A stretch of 20,967 nt of DNA from a virus. The stretch spans positions 1-20,967 of IMG/VR virus record IMGVR_UViG_3300011116_000761. One strand, given 5' to 3'. A model generated the notes under the pieces. It did no database searches. It was not told the DNA's origin and saw only the letters and a program-made list of their open reading frames with translations. The position numbers and the translations under genes are program-made. Of this stretch, positions 1 to 6,451 are shown piece by piece; position 1 is the first letter of the stretch, and each line of letters opens with the position of its first letter.

Positions 1-2
1 TG

Positions 3-302
3 TTCGAGCATGAGGGTTCGGTGTCGGTCACGGATGACCCAGGCATCTTCGGGATGTACATGGGTATCTACACACGGGAACATCTCAGCCGAGTGGAGCT
101 GTACTCGCCGGTGACGCAACGGGATTCGATTCAGGCTGAGGTGGAATGGACTCGTGGCTATGCGGCTGCGGCAGGGAACGTGCCGGTGGTTTTCCCAGAG
201 TTTCGGGACTCACGCAACGTGGGATTCGTCGAGCATCATGGGCGCAGGAACATGGTGTTGGAGAACGACTATTTGAGAAAGTTCAAGGGAACATGGGGCT
301 GA
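3..302 (+). CDS. 3' end of an unrecognised phage gene (5' truncated by window)
   Basis: The frame is open from the first bases of the window (reading F-E-H-E-G-S from base 3) to TGA at 300-302, so this is the C-terminal ~99 residues of a longer protein. A GTG at 21 is possible but is probably internal. The fragment is mixed alpha/beta in character, with aromatic and charged residues and the endings ENDYLRKFKGTW and GFVEHHGRRN. I do not recognise a family. Its position directly before a methyltransferase and upstream of the head-tail connector would fit an enzyme that modifies sugars or the virion (glycosyltransferase-like), but that is a guess from context. It overlaps the next gene by 10 bp, so the two are probably co-translated. 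Confidence 0.6.
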   Translation, partial: FEHEGSVSVTDDPGIFGMYMGIYTREHLSRVELYSPVTQRDSIQAEVEWTRGYAAAAGNVPVVFPEFRDSRNVGFVEHHGRRNMVLENDYLRKFKGTWG

Positions 303-958
303 TTGGTCGGGAGATTCGTGGCGTGTTGTTCGGTTCGCAGGATGTGTATGCGGACGCAGGCCCATCAGATAACGGGTATCCGCACACCCATCTCTCAGAG
401 TCGTTGGTGGAGCGGGTGTTGCGTGAACGGCAGCCCCGCTATTGGGTTGAGGTGGGTTCGATGTTGGGTGGATCGGCGTTGCTGGTGGCACGGGTTGCTG
501 AGCGTCTGGGTCTGGATGTGGACATTGTGTGTGTTGATCCGTTCACGGGTGATGTGAACATGTGGGCGTGGGAGCAGGATTTGGTGCGTCAAGGGAAGTG
601 GCGGTTTCTTGGGTTGATGAATGGTGCGCCGACGATTCGGCAACGGTTCTTGGCGAATGTGAAGGATGCCGGGTTTGAGGATGTCATCACGCCTTTGCCT
701 GCGACGGGGATTGTGGGGATGCGTGTGTTGGAGCGTGTGTCTGGGTATCGCCCGGATGTGGTGTATGTGGATTCGGCTCACGAGCAGGATGAGACGTTCT
801 TGGAGTTGATGACTGCTTGGGATTTGTTGGTGAAGGGCGGGTTGTTGATGGGTGATGATTTAGATTGGCCTGCGGTTCGCCATGATGTATACAGGTTTGC
901 TGAGTCGTTGGGTGTGCAGGTGGAGGTTATTGGGAATCAGTGGCTCATTGGCAAGTAG
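293..958 (+). CDS. Class I SAM-dependent methyltransferase (Methyltransf_24-like)
   Basis: A 221-aa protein. The frame is open further upstream, but ATG 293 is chosen because AAGGGA (285-290) precedes it and the start overlaps the end of the previous gene. A Rossmann-type SAM fold is indicated by motif I VEVGSMLGGSALLVA (about residues 47-61), an acidic strand-end IVCVDPFTG at the end of beta-2, and PDVVYVDSAHEQ followed by KGGLLMGDDLDW, the late strands typical of class I enzymes. The layout resembles small methyltransferases that act on sugars or antibiotics. The substrate cannot be read from sequence; a sugar, virion protein or DNA are all possible. The gene sits between the truncated upstream gene and the connector, a place where accessory genes are often inserted. 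Its codons are strongly G/T-ending. Confidence 0.75.
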   Translation: MGLIGREIRGVLFGSQDVYADAGPSDNGYPHTHLSESLVERVLRERQPRYWVEVGSMLGGSALLVARVAERLGLDVDIVCVDPFTGDVNMWAWEQDLVRQGKWRFLGLMNGAPTIRQRFLANVKDAGFEDVITPLPATGIVGMRVLERVSGYRPDVVYVDSAHEQDETFLELMTAWDLLVKGGLLMGDDLDWPAVRHDVYRFAESLGVQVEVIGNQWLIGK

Positions 959-970
959 GATTGAGCAAGT

Positions 971-1600
971 ATGGCCAATGAGAATCTCTATGCGACTCGT
1001 GCGCAAATCAAGGCGGCGTTGCGTATCGGCACGGCTGACACGCTTGATGACACGCTGATTGACAACTGTGCTGGTGCAGCTTCTCGTCTCATTGACGGGT
1101 ATTGCAATCGCCAGTTCTGGGCTGCTGCGTCGGCTACGCCACGAGTGTTCCAAGCCAACACCGAGTTCGTCTGTGATGTGGATGACTTTTATACGACGAC
1201 CGGGTTCGTGTTGAAGACTTCGTCGTTTGCTGACGGCAACTTCGATACGACGTGGGCGACGAGCGACTACCAGTTGGAACCGTTGAACGGAATCTTGGAC
1301 GGACTCACTTGGTCCTATGACAAGATTCGTGCAGTTGGCAACTATCTATTCCCGACTGTCAATGCGAACTACGGTGAACAAGCTCTCGTTCAGGTGACTG
1401 CCCGTTGGGGTTGGGCGACTGTGCCAGACCCGATCACTCAAGCCTGCATCATTCAGGCGTCACGCATCTTCAAGCGGTACGACTCACCGTTGGGTGTGGC
1501 TGGGTTTGGTGACTTGGGTGCTATCCGTGTTTCTCGATTCCTTGACCCTGACATGGCTCAGTTGGTTGAGCCGTATCGACGAATGCGGATGTTCGCCTAA
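971..1600 (+). CDS. Head-tail connector / adaptor protein (gp6-like)
   Basis: A 209-aa protein that begins with the pattern of gp6-type connectors: NLYATRAQIKAALRI, then DTLIDNCAGAASRLIDGYCNRQF, the helical bundle in which residues pack around 'IDxxCxRxF'. The C-terminal part (ITQACIIQASRIFKRYDSPLGVAGFG...DLGAIRVSRFLDPDMAQLVEPYRR) is the usual ending, in which the last helix contacts the portal ring. It forms the ring between the portal and the tail terminator in siphoviruses. The stop overlaps the next start (TAATG). No Shine-Dalgarno is obvious; TAGGAT at 956-961 lies 9 nt upstream of the ATG and could be a -10 box. Confidence 0.8.
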   Translation: MANENLYATRAQIKAALRIGTADTLDDTLIDNCAGAASRLIDGYCNRQFWAAASATPRVFQANTEFVCDVDDFYTTTGFVLKTSSFADGNFDTTWATSDYQLEPLNGILDGLTWSYDKIRAVGNYLFPTVNANYGEQALVQVTARWGWATVPDPITQACIIQASRIFKRYDSPLGVAGFGDLGAIRVSRFLDPDMAQLVEPYRRMRMFA

Positions 1601-2010
1601 TGCCCGCAACACCGGCACAAGTCAAAGACGGACTCAAGTCCGCCATCCAAACCGTCCCCGGACTACGAGCCTTCGACTATCAGCCTGACCAGGTGAACCC
1701 TCCGTTCGCATGGCCGACGTTAGATGAGATTCGATTCCACCAGACAGGCATGGGCAGCGGTGGTGTGGTCATGGACTTCACCGTCACCATCGTGGTGAAT
1801 CGTGCGTCTGAGCGGACGGCTCAGGATGCGTTGGATCAGTACACCGCATTCTCTGGCGCACAATCGTTGCGTGCAGCCATCGAAGCAGACCGAACCCTCG
1901 GTGGTGTGTGCGATGACTTGATTGTGAACTCGGCAGGGAACTTCACGAACATTGACGCCAACGACACGCTGTATCTGACGATGGATTTCAAGGTCACGGT
2001 GTACGCTTAG
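1600..2010 (+). CDS. Tail terminator-like protein
   Basis: A 136-aa protein directly coupled to the connector (TAATG). Its size, position between connector and major tail protein, and the pattern of a variable N-terminal half, a beta strand (VVMDFTVTIVVNR) and a helix with AQDALDQYTAF...SLRAAIEADRTLGGVCDDLIV match the tail terminator proteins of actinophages. These cap the tail tube and join it to the head. The final strand (LYLTMDFKVTVYA) fits the same fold. The alternative is another neck or minor tail component. Confidence 0.65.
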   Translation: MPATPAQVKDGLKSAIQTVPGLRAFDYQPDQVNPPFAWPTLDEIRFHQTGMGSGGVVMDFTVTIVVNRASERTAQDALDQYTAFSGAQSLRAAIEADRTLGGVCDDLIVNSAGNFTNIDANDTLYLTMDFKVTVYA

Positions 2011-2013
2011 ACA

Positions 2014-2184
2014 ATGGCGAAGTATCTCGTTTCTGGGCCGTTCTCGGTCACTGGCGTTGAGCCGGGTGGACATGTGGACGGCACAGGCATCGACAATGTA
2101 GAGTTGTTGATTGGTGCAGGTATCCTGACGCCAGTCGAAGAATCTAAGAAATCCTCAAAGGCCGATAAGGCAGGAGACAAATAG
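2014..2184 (+). CDS. Small conserved protein between tail terminator and major tail protein
   Basis: A 56-aa ORF, too short for most gene callers, that fills the gap between two structural genes: the start is 3 bp after the previous stop and the stop is 2 bp before the next ATG. Sequence landmarks are KYLVSGPFSVTGVEPGG, GIDNVELLIGAGIL and a Lys-rich C-terminus. Proteins of this size with a 'P-G-G ... L-L-x-x-G-x-I' pattern are common in the same slot in actinophages, but I know no function for them. It is probably a small beta-rich head or neck accessory protein. No strong ribosome binding site is visible, so translational coupling to the terminator gene is likely. Confidence 0.65.
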   Translation: MAKYLVSGPFSVTGVEPGGHVDGTGIDNVELLIGAGILTPVEESKKSSKADKAGDK

Positions 2185-2186
2185 TC

Positions 2187-2594
2187 ATGGCAAAGTTGGT
2201 TCTCAACAACGCAAACATCACCTTCAACGGCACCGACATTTCTTCCAATGTCGCATCGGTCACGCTGTCCACCACGGCTGCTGAAGTTGCCACCACTGCC
2301 TTCGGATCGTCTGCCGTGACACGAGTGTCTGGTCTCATTGACAACTCCGTCACATTCAGCATCCACAACGACTACAACGCCATCGACGGAATCTTCTTCC
2401 CGCTCGTTGGCTCGACCGCAGTCACCTGCGTGATTCGTCCCGACGGCACGCCAGCTGGCACGACCCGACCAAGCTATACATTCCAAGTACTTGTGACCGA
2501 GTGGACTCCCGTGAACGGAGCCGTGGGCGAGTTGAACACTGCCGACGTCACCTTCCCAATCTCCGGTGCAATCACCAAGAGTCTCGTCGCCTAG
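2187..2594 (+). CDS. Major tail protein (tail tube subunit)
   Basis: A 135-aa beta-rich protein that starts MAKLVLNNANITFNGTDIS, followed by a series of alternating strands: SNVASVTLSTTAAEVATTAFG, VSGLIDNSVTFSIHNDYNA, PSYTFQVLVTEWTPVNGAVGEL and ADVTFPISGAITKS. The pattern (an early 'DxS' loop, a strand ending in an ExxDxTxFG-like segment, and a terminal V-T-F-P-I-S-G) is that of small siphovirus tail tube proteins. Many copies stack as rings to form the tube. GGAGA (2172-2176) lies 10 nt upstream of the ATG. The tail assembly chaperones follow, as usual. At 135 aa it lacks any Ig-like decoration domain. Confidence 0.8.
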   Translation: MAKLVLNNANITFNGTDISSNVASVTLSTTAAEVATTAFGSSAVTRVSGLIDNSVTFSIHNDYNAIDGIFFPLVGSTAVTCVIRPDGTPAGTTRPSYTFQVLVTEWTPVNGAVGELNTADVTFPISGAITKSLVA

Positions 2595-2624
2595 TTCTAA
2601 CAACTTCACCCTGCGGAGGTACAA

Positions 2625-2906
2625 ATGAAAATTGCGCTTATCGTCAAGACGGCGACCGAACAACGCAAAGCACTATGCGAGTTCGCTGACTTCGTCAAAT
2701 ACGAAGAAGTCCACAACGTCTCCATGTCCAACATCGAGACAAACCTCAAGACCCGTGACCTTGCATGGTTTGCATGGCACTCAGAGAAACGACGCAAGGT
2801 CACCACACTCGGCTTCGATGACTGGTGTGCAACCGTTGAAGGTATCGACATTGACACGGGTGAGGAACCGCTCGTCCCTTTGGAGAGCAGTCAGCCCACT
2901 GGCTGA
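2625..2906 (+). CDS. Tail assembly chaperone, short (G-type) product
   Basis: A 93-aa protein (MKIALIVKTATEQRKALCEF...) with a good ribosome binding site (GGAGG at 2615-2619). It ends at TGA 2904-2906, after the frameshift site. It lies immediately after the major tail protein and carries a -1 extension, so it is the G analogue of the lambda G/GT pair. These chaperones bind the tape measure and recruit tail tube subunits, and are absent from the mature virion. It is predicted mainly helical with the conserved-looking segment WFAWHSEKRRK. The short form is made by ribosomes that do not slip. Confidence 0.75.
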   Translation: MKIALIVKTATEQRKALCEFADFVKYEEVHNVSMSNIETNLKTRDLAWFAWHSEKRRKVTTLGFDDWCATVEGIDIDTGEEPLVPLESSQPTG

Positions 2907-3040
2907 TCGCCTATCTGGCGGTCGAGACGGGCATCGCCCCGTCAGTGTTGCTGACTGAATCCCCACGAATGCTCTACACGATGTCGGCGTACCTTCGCTG
3001 GAAGGCGGTCAAGATGAACCCGACACCGTACAATCGGTGA
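2625..3040 (+). CDS. Tail assembly chaperone, frameshifted (GT-type) fusion
   Basis: A -1 slip at C-CCT-TTG (2876-2882) joins the first 86 codons to a second frame that is open from GGA 2882 to TGA 3038-3040, giving about 138 aa. The extension reads ...HWLIAYLAVETGIAP, SVLLTESPRMLYTMSAYL and RWKAVKMNPTPYNR, which is the typical helical T domain. It has no start codon at its beginning, so it can only be made as a fusion. In lambda and relatives the T domain binds tail tube protein while G coats the tape measure, and the G:GT ratio is critical. The next gene starts 1 bp after this stop, which supports the fusion as real coding sequence. Confidence 0.8.
2876..2882 (+). other. Programmed -1 ribosomal frameshift site CCCTTTG
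   Basis: The heptamer matches X XXY YYZ in the zero frame (C CCT TTG), so the P-site and A-site tRNAs can re-pair with CCC and TTT after slipping back by one. It is 8 codons before the zero-frame stop, and the -1 frame is open across the site up to 3040. No strong downstream pseudoknot was obvious by eye. Confidence 0.75.
3029..3034 (+). promoter_or_regulatory. Candidate -10 box (TACAAT) for a leaderless transcript
   Basis: TACAAT fits the actinobacterial TANNNT -10 consensus and ends 7 nt before ATG 3042, so transcription would start at or next to the start codon. The gene has no Shine-Dalgarno. The context GTACAATCGG nearly repeats GTAGAATCGG upstream of the tape measure gene. No clear -35 is visible. 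Confidence 0.4.
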
Positions 3041-3041
3041 C

Positions 3042-3590
3042 ATGGCAACATCATCTGGAAGATACACGCTTGGTCGTGGTGAAGAGGTGGCGTTCGTTGC
3101 ACCGGGGTTGTTGCAATTCTTGCGTGAAGCATCGCAGGCTTCACCTCAGTTCAATCTTGAGATGCGCAAAGCTGCTCAGGTTGTCGCCGATTTCGTGGTG
3201 GAGGCAGCCAAGTCAAATGCTGCTGGGCAACCTCCGCATGGTGCGCAGCGTCCAGGCTCATCGGGCAGGTCTCAGGCTCAGGCTGTGGTGAGCGGGTTGC
3301 GTGCTCGACATGATCGCATCCCGACTATCAAGTTGGATTCCAAGCGTGGTTATGTATCGGCGTCCCGGTCGAACCGTAAGCGCAAGACGAAGGTGACGAT
3401 GGGTGACGTGTTCTTCGGTGCCGAGTTCGGTGGTCGTCGACGTCCAACGACCCAACAGTTCTTGCGTCATCGTGGCCGTCAAGGCTATTTCTTCTGGCAG
3501 GCAGTCCGGGACAATAAGGAGAAGATTGCCGTGGAGTACATGTCGGCTATCGACCTCGTGTTGAAGAAGCTTGCGGCTGGGGCTTCCTGA
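3042..3590 (+). CDS. HK97 gp10-like head-tail/tail completion protein
   Basis: A 182-aa basic protein starting 1 bp after the chaperone fusion ends. The core, FGAEFGGRRRPTTQQFLRHRG followed by GYFFWQAVRDN, is the characteristic C-terminal pattern of the HK97 gp10 family (gene product with an F-G-x-E-F-G turn, then 'H-R-G-R-x-G-Y-F-x-W'). The N-terminal helix (LLQFLREASQASPQFNLEMRKAAQVVADFVVEAAKS) also fits. Members help complete the head-tail joint. The position is unusual: gp10-like genes normally precede the major tail protein, whereas this one follows the chaperones. There is no Shine-Dalgarno; a TACAAT box sits immediately upstream. Confidence 0.65.
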   Translation: MATSSGRYTLGRGEEVAFVAPGLLQFLREASQASPQFNLEMRKAAQVVADFVVEAAKSNAAGQPPHGAQRPGSSGRSQAQAVVSGLRARHDRIPTIKLDSKRGYVSASRSNRKRKTKVTMGDVFFGAEFGGRRRPTTQQFLRHRGRQGYFFWQAVRDNKEKIAVEYMSAIDLVLKKLAAGAS

Positions 3591-3605
3591 CGCTACGCTG
3601 ACCTG

Positions 3606-3618
3606 TAAGGAGCCCGCC
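3606..3618 (+). promoter_or_regulatory. Strong RBS with conserved CCCGCC start-associated tail
   Basis: TAAGGAGCCCGCC abuts ATG 3619 and fixes that start over the in-frame upstream start at 3571, which lies inside the previous gene. Nearly the same string precedes the starts at 14966 (GAAAGGCCCGCCA) and 18632 (AAGGAGTCCCGCCA). It resembles the start-associated sequences described in cluster K mycobacteriophages. Confidence 0.6.
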
Positions 3619-4353
3619 ATGTTCCCAGAAGTTCAGTTGGATAACGTCCGTGCCGTCAGGTTCGACTACGTCAAGTCTGTCGTCCCCAAGCCGTTCGCTG
3701 GTTCGTGGGTGCAGTTGTGGTCTCGTCTGTGCATCCGTAAGGAAACCCGACGCAAGGATCAGCGTGCGCTGTGGTCGCCAGTTATCTACGCACCAGGCAC
3801 CACACGAAGCAACCGCAATGTTGAAGCGGTGACCTGTCTGGTGGTGGACATGGACGGTGAGTCGTTTGACCACGCTCGGTTGGATGGCTTGGAATGGTTC
3901 GCCTACACCACATGGTCGCATCGCCCAAACGATGAACACTGGCACTTGGTGCTCCCTCTCAAAGACCCGGTGCCTGCCCATCGTTGGGCAGAGGTGTGGA
4001 CTCGGCTGCATGAACGCATCAACGTCGTTGGCGACCCAGCCACGAAGGACCCTGCTCGTATCTTCTATCTGCCTCAGCATCCGGTGGGACGGTTTGATTG
4101 GTCGTCTCGGAAGTATGGGCATGGCGAGTTCTTGGATGCTGAGTTGGGTGAGTTGTTCGTTCCGCCTCGAATGGTGGTGTCGTCAATGCCGAAGGCTGCT
4201 CAAAGCAGTCGACCGAAGGCGTTGAGTGCGTTGCGTGAGGAATGGTGGAGTGAACCGCAGGACTTGTCACGGTTCGCTGGTTTGACGCAGAACGAGATTC
4301 ATCGTCGTCTGTACAGCGAATGGAAAGAGCTCACGAAAGACATGGTCTTCTAG
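3619..4353 (+). CDS. Archaeo-eukaryotic primase (AEP)-like protein inside the tail cassette
   Basis: A 244-aa protein. The start at 3619 is set by a strong ribosome binding site. It shows the three motifs expected of the AEP/RepB primase-polymerase fold: a hydrophobic strand ending in D-x-D (CLVVDMDG, D77 and D79), a strand with the sxH-like motif (HWHLVLPL, H109) preceded by YTTWSHRPND, and DPARIFYLP (D144, R147), matching the 'D-x-x-R-x-x-x-L-P' motif III. There is no helicase or zinc domain. The C-terminal ~60 residues are hydrophilic with RFAGLTQNEIHRRL. Such domains normally make primers or initiate plasmid and phage replication. This copy is separate from the PrimPol-helicase at 18632 and lies between the gp10-like and tape measure genes. 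Catalytic activity is inferred only from the retained acidic and His residues. Confidence 0.6.
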   Translation: MFPEVQLDNVRAVRFDYVKSVVPKPFAGSWVQLWSRLCIRKETRRKDQRALWSPVIYAPGTTRSNRNVEAVTCLVVDMDGESFDHARLDGLEWFAYTTWSHRPNDEHWHLVLPLKDPVPAHRWAEVWTRLHERINVVGDPATKDPARIFYLPQHPVGRFDWSSRKYGHGEFLDAELGELFVPPRMVVSSMPKAAQSSRPKALSALREEWWSEPQDLSRFAGLTQNEIHRRLYSEWKELTKDMVF

Positions 4354-4358
4354 TCAAG

Positions 4359-4364
4359 TAGAAT
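4359..4364 (+). promoter_or_regulatory. Candidate -10 box (TAGAAT) for a leaderless tape measure transcript
   Basis: TAGAAT fits TANNNT and ends 8 nt before ATG 4373. No Shine-Dalgarno lies between them. The surrounding GTAGAATCGG matches the box before the gene at 3042 with one change. No convincing -35 hexamer is visible. Confidence 0.4.
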
Positions 4365-4372
4365 CGGCGCTC

Positions 4373-6448
4373 ATGGCCGTTGAGCGCAACTTCATTGTCA
4401 AACTGCTCGCTGATCCGAAGCAGGTCATCTCGGCGTTCAACAAAGTTCAAGGTCAAGCCAATGCGACCTTCGGTTCTCAGGGTTTGGGTGGGAAACTGTC
4501 GGCCCTGTTGCCGTCGTTCAAGACCATCTCGATTGCTGGGACGGCTGCGTTTGGTGCGGTCACCGCTGCTGCCGGGTTCGCTATCAAGGCTGCTGCTGAG
4601 GATGCCGAGTCTCAGGAGAAACTTGCCCAGACATTGAAGACGACATTTGGTGAGTCTGAGATTCTGCGTGAGGAAACTGAACGCCTCATCACTCAGTTCA
4701 CGAAGTCGGCGGCAGTTGCGGATGACCAGCTTCGTCCGGCGTTCGGCAACCTGATTCGTGCGACGGGTGATTTCACTCAGTCGCAGAAGTTGTTGCAGGT
4801 GGCGTTGGACATCTCTGCTGGTACTGGTCGTGACCTTGAGTCGGTGACTATCGCCTTGTCTCGTGCGAGCCAGGGCCAGTTCACGGCGTTGACTCGTCTG
4901 GGTGTTCCGTTGGATCAGAACGCTGTCAAGACGAAGAACTTTGACAAGGTTGTGGGTGATTTGGCTGACACGTTCAAGGGTCAGGCTGAGGTGCAGGCGA
5001 ACTCGGCGGCTGGACGATTCCGTGCATTCGGTATCGCAGTCGAAGAATTGAAGGAACAGTTCGGAACCATCCTGCTCCCGGTCGTCACACAGGTCGTTGA
5101 CTTCTTGACGAACCGACTCATCCCTGCGGTGTCGTTGGCGATTGACCAGTTCCGTAGCCAGGGTGTTCGAGCAGGGTTGGCGTACTTCGTGGCTGCGTTC
5201 GGTGAGATGGGCAAAGCAGTTCTGGCTCAGATTCAGTCCATTGGCAACGGAATCTTCTCATTCTTGAATGGAATTGTCGGTGCGTTGGCTCCGTTGTTCG
5301 CAGGGATTGACGCAGTTCGTGCGTTCCTTGCGTTCGGTAAGCCCATCGTTTCAATTCAGGGAATGGTGAAGCAGGCTCAGGAGGGAATGAATGCGGCGTT
5401 CGCCGAGTTCGGTGCAGATGTTGACTACGCAGCCAAGAAACTTGACATCATGGCGAAAGGTCCGTTGGATACGGTCGAGCGTCGTTTGCAGGCCAACAAG
5501 GATGCGGCGATCCGTGCCAAGGGTTCTATCACCGACTTCGGTGATGAGGCCGAGAAGGCTGGTGGCAAGGCTGGGAAAGCTGGAGAGAAAATCAAGACGG
5601 TTGAACAGAAGTTGAAGGAGTACAGTTCGGCGGCCAAGTCAGCCAAGTCGGCATCCGATGCCTACGGTCGTAGTCAGCAGAGTGTGGCGAAGGCTCAGCA
5701 GTCTGTGTTGCAGGCGAATCAGGACTTGAACAAAGCTCAGGAGGAGTTGGCTGCTGCTCAGATGGGTGGCGACCCGGCTTCGATTGAGGCTGCTCAGCGT
5801 CGTGTGGCTGCAGCTGAGCGTGGGGTTGCCCGCTCGAAGTTTGGTGTGGAGCAGTCGGTCATTGCGGTGCGTGATGCTGAGCGTCGTTTGGCTGAGGTTC
5901 GTGCCGATGGGGAGTCGACGGCTGATGACATTCGGAAGGCTGAGATTGACTTGGCTGAGGCTCAGTTCTCGGTGGCTGATGCTCAGGACAGTGTCATTCA
6001 GGAGACGTTGGATTTGGATGAGGCTCGTCGCCAGTTGCGTATTAGCACGGAAGGGTTGCGTGCTGGTGATGAGGAGTTGGTGCCGTTCTTGGATGCGGTG
6101 CGTTCGGCGCAGGACAATCAGCGTGAGGCTGTTGAGAATTTGACTGAGGCGATTGACGATCAGCGTGAGGCGTTGGAGGAGTATCAGACTGCGTTGGCGG
6201 CGTTGGCTCAGGTGTCGGCTGCGTTCCCGAAGATTGCTGGTCAGAATCCTGTGACGGGGTTGGTTCCTGTGGTGCCTGCGGTGGGTGGTGGTTCACCTGC
6301 TGGTGGTGTTCCTGGTGTGAATGGGACGACGAAGGTTGACATCATTGTGCAGTCGGGTGTGTTGAATGGTGCGCAGGTTGGTGAGGAGATTTATCAGTAT
6401 TTGCGTGACTACGAGCGTGTCAACGGCCCTCTGAACTTGATGGTGTAG
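4373..6448 (+). CDS. Tape measure protein
   Basis: A 691-aa protein, the longest in the tail cassette, placed after the chaperones and before the minor tail proteins. The N-terminus (NFIVKLLADPKQVISAFNKV) and a following Ala-rich hydrophobic segment (about residues 47-71, SIAGTAAFGAVTAAAGFAI) are typical. A second hydrophobic stretch lies at about 255-320 (IGNGIFSFLNGIVGALAPLFAG). Residues about 405-625 form a long coiled coil rich in Ala, Gln, Glu and Arg with repeating 'AQxxVxxA' units. From the usual ~0.15 nm per residue, the tail would be about 100 nm. The C-terminus is a Gly/Pro/Val linker followed by a short folded end (VDIIVQSGVLNGAQVGEEIYQYL). No lysozyme or peptidase domain is visible. 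Codons become strongly G/T-rich after about 5640. Confidence 0.85.
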   Translation: MAVERNFIVKLLADPKQVISAFNKVQGQANATFGSQGLGGKLSALLPSFKTISIAGTAAFGAVTAAAGFAIKAAAEDAESQEKLAQTLKTTFGESEILREETERLITQFTKSAAVADDQLRPAFGNLIRATGDFTQSQKLLQVALDISAGTGRDLESVTIALSRASQGQFTALTRLGVPLDQNAVKTKNFDKVVGDLADTFKGQAEVQANSAAGRFRAFGIAVEELKEQFGTILLPVVTQVVDFLTNRLIPAVSLAIDQFRSQGVRAGLAYFVAAFGEMGKAVLAQIQSIGNGIFSFLNGIVGALAPLFAGIDAVRAFLAFGKPIVSIQGMVKQAQEGMNAAFAEFGADVDYAAKKLDIMAKGPLDTVERRLQANKDAAIRAKGSITDFGDEAEKAGGKAGKAGEKIKTVEQKLKEYSSAAKSAKSASDAYGRSQQSVAKAQQSVLQANQDLNKAQEELAAAQMGGDPASIEAAQRRVAAAERGVARSKFGVEQSVIAVRDAERRLAEVRADGESTADDIRKAEIDLAEAQFSVADAQDSVIQETLDLDEARRQLRISTEGLRAGDEELVPFLDAVRSAQDNQREAVENLTEAIDDQREALEEYQTALAALAQVSAAFPKIAGQNPVTGLVPVVPAVGGGSPAGGVPGVNGTTKVDIIVQSGVLNGAQVGEEIYQYLRDYERVNGPLNLMV

Positions 6449-6451
6449 CCG

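Noticed and set aside
3547-4122. 191-codon minus-strand ORF opposite the AEP-like gene
   Set aside because: Low-quality composition without recognisable fold; the + strand has motifs and a ribosome binding site.
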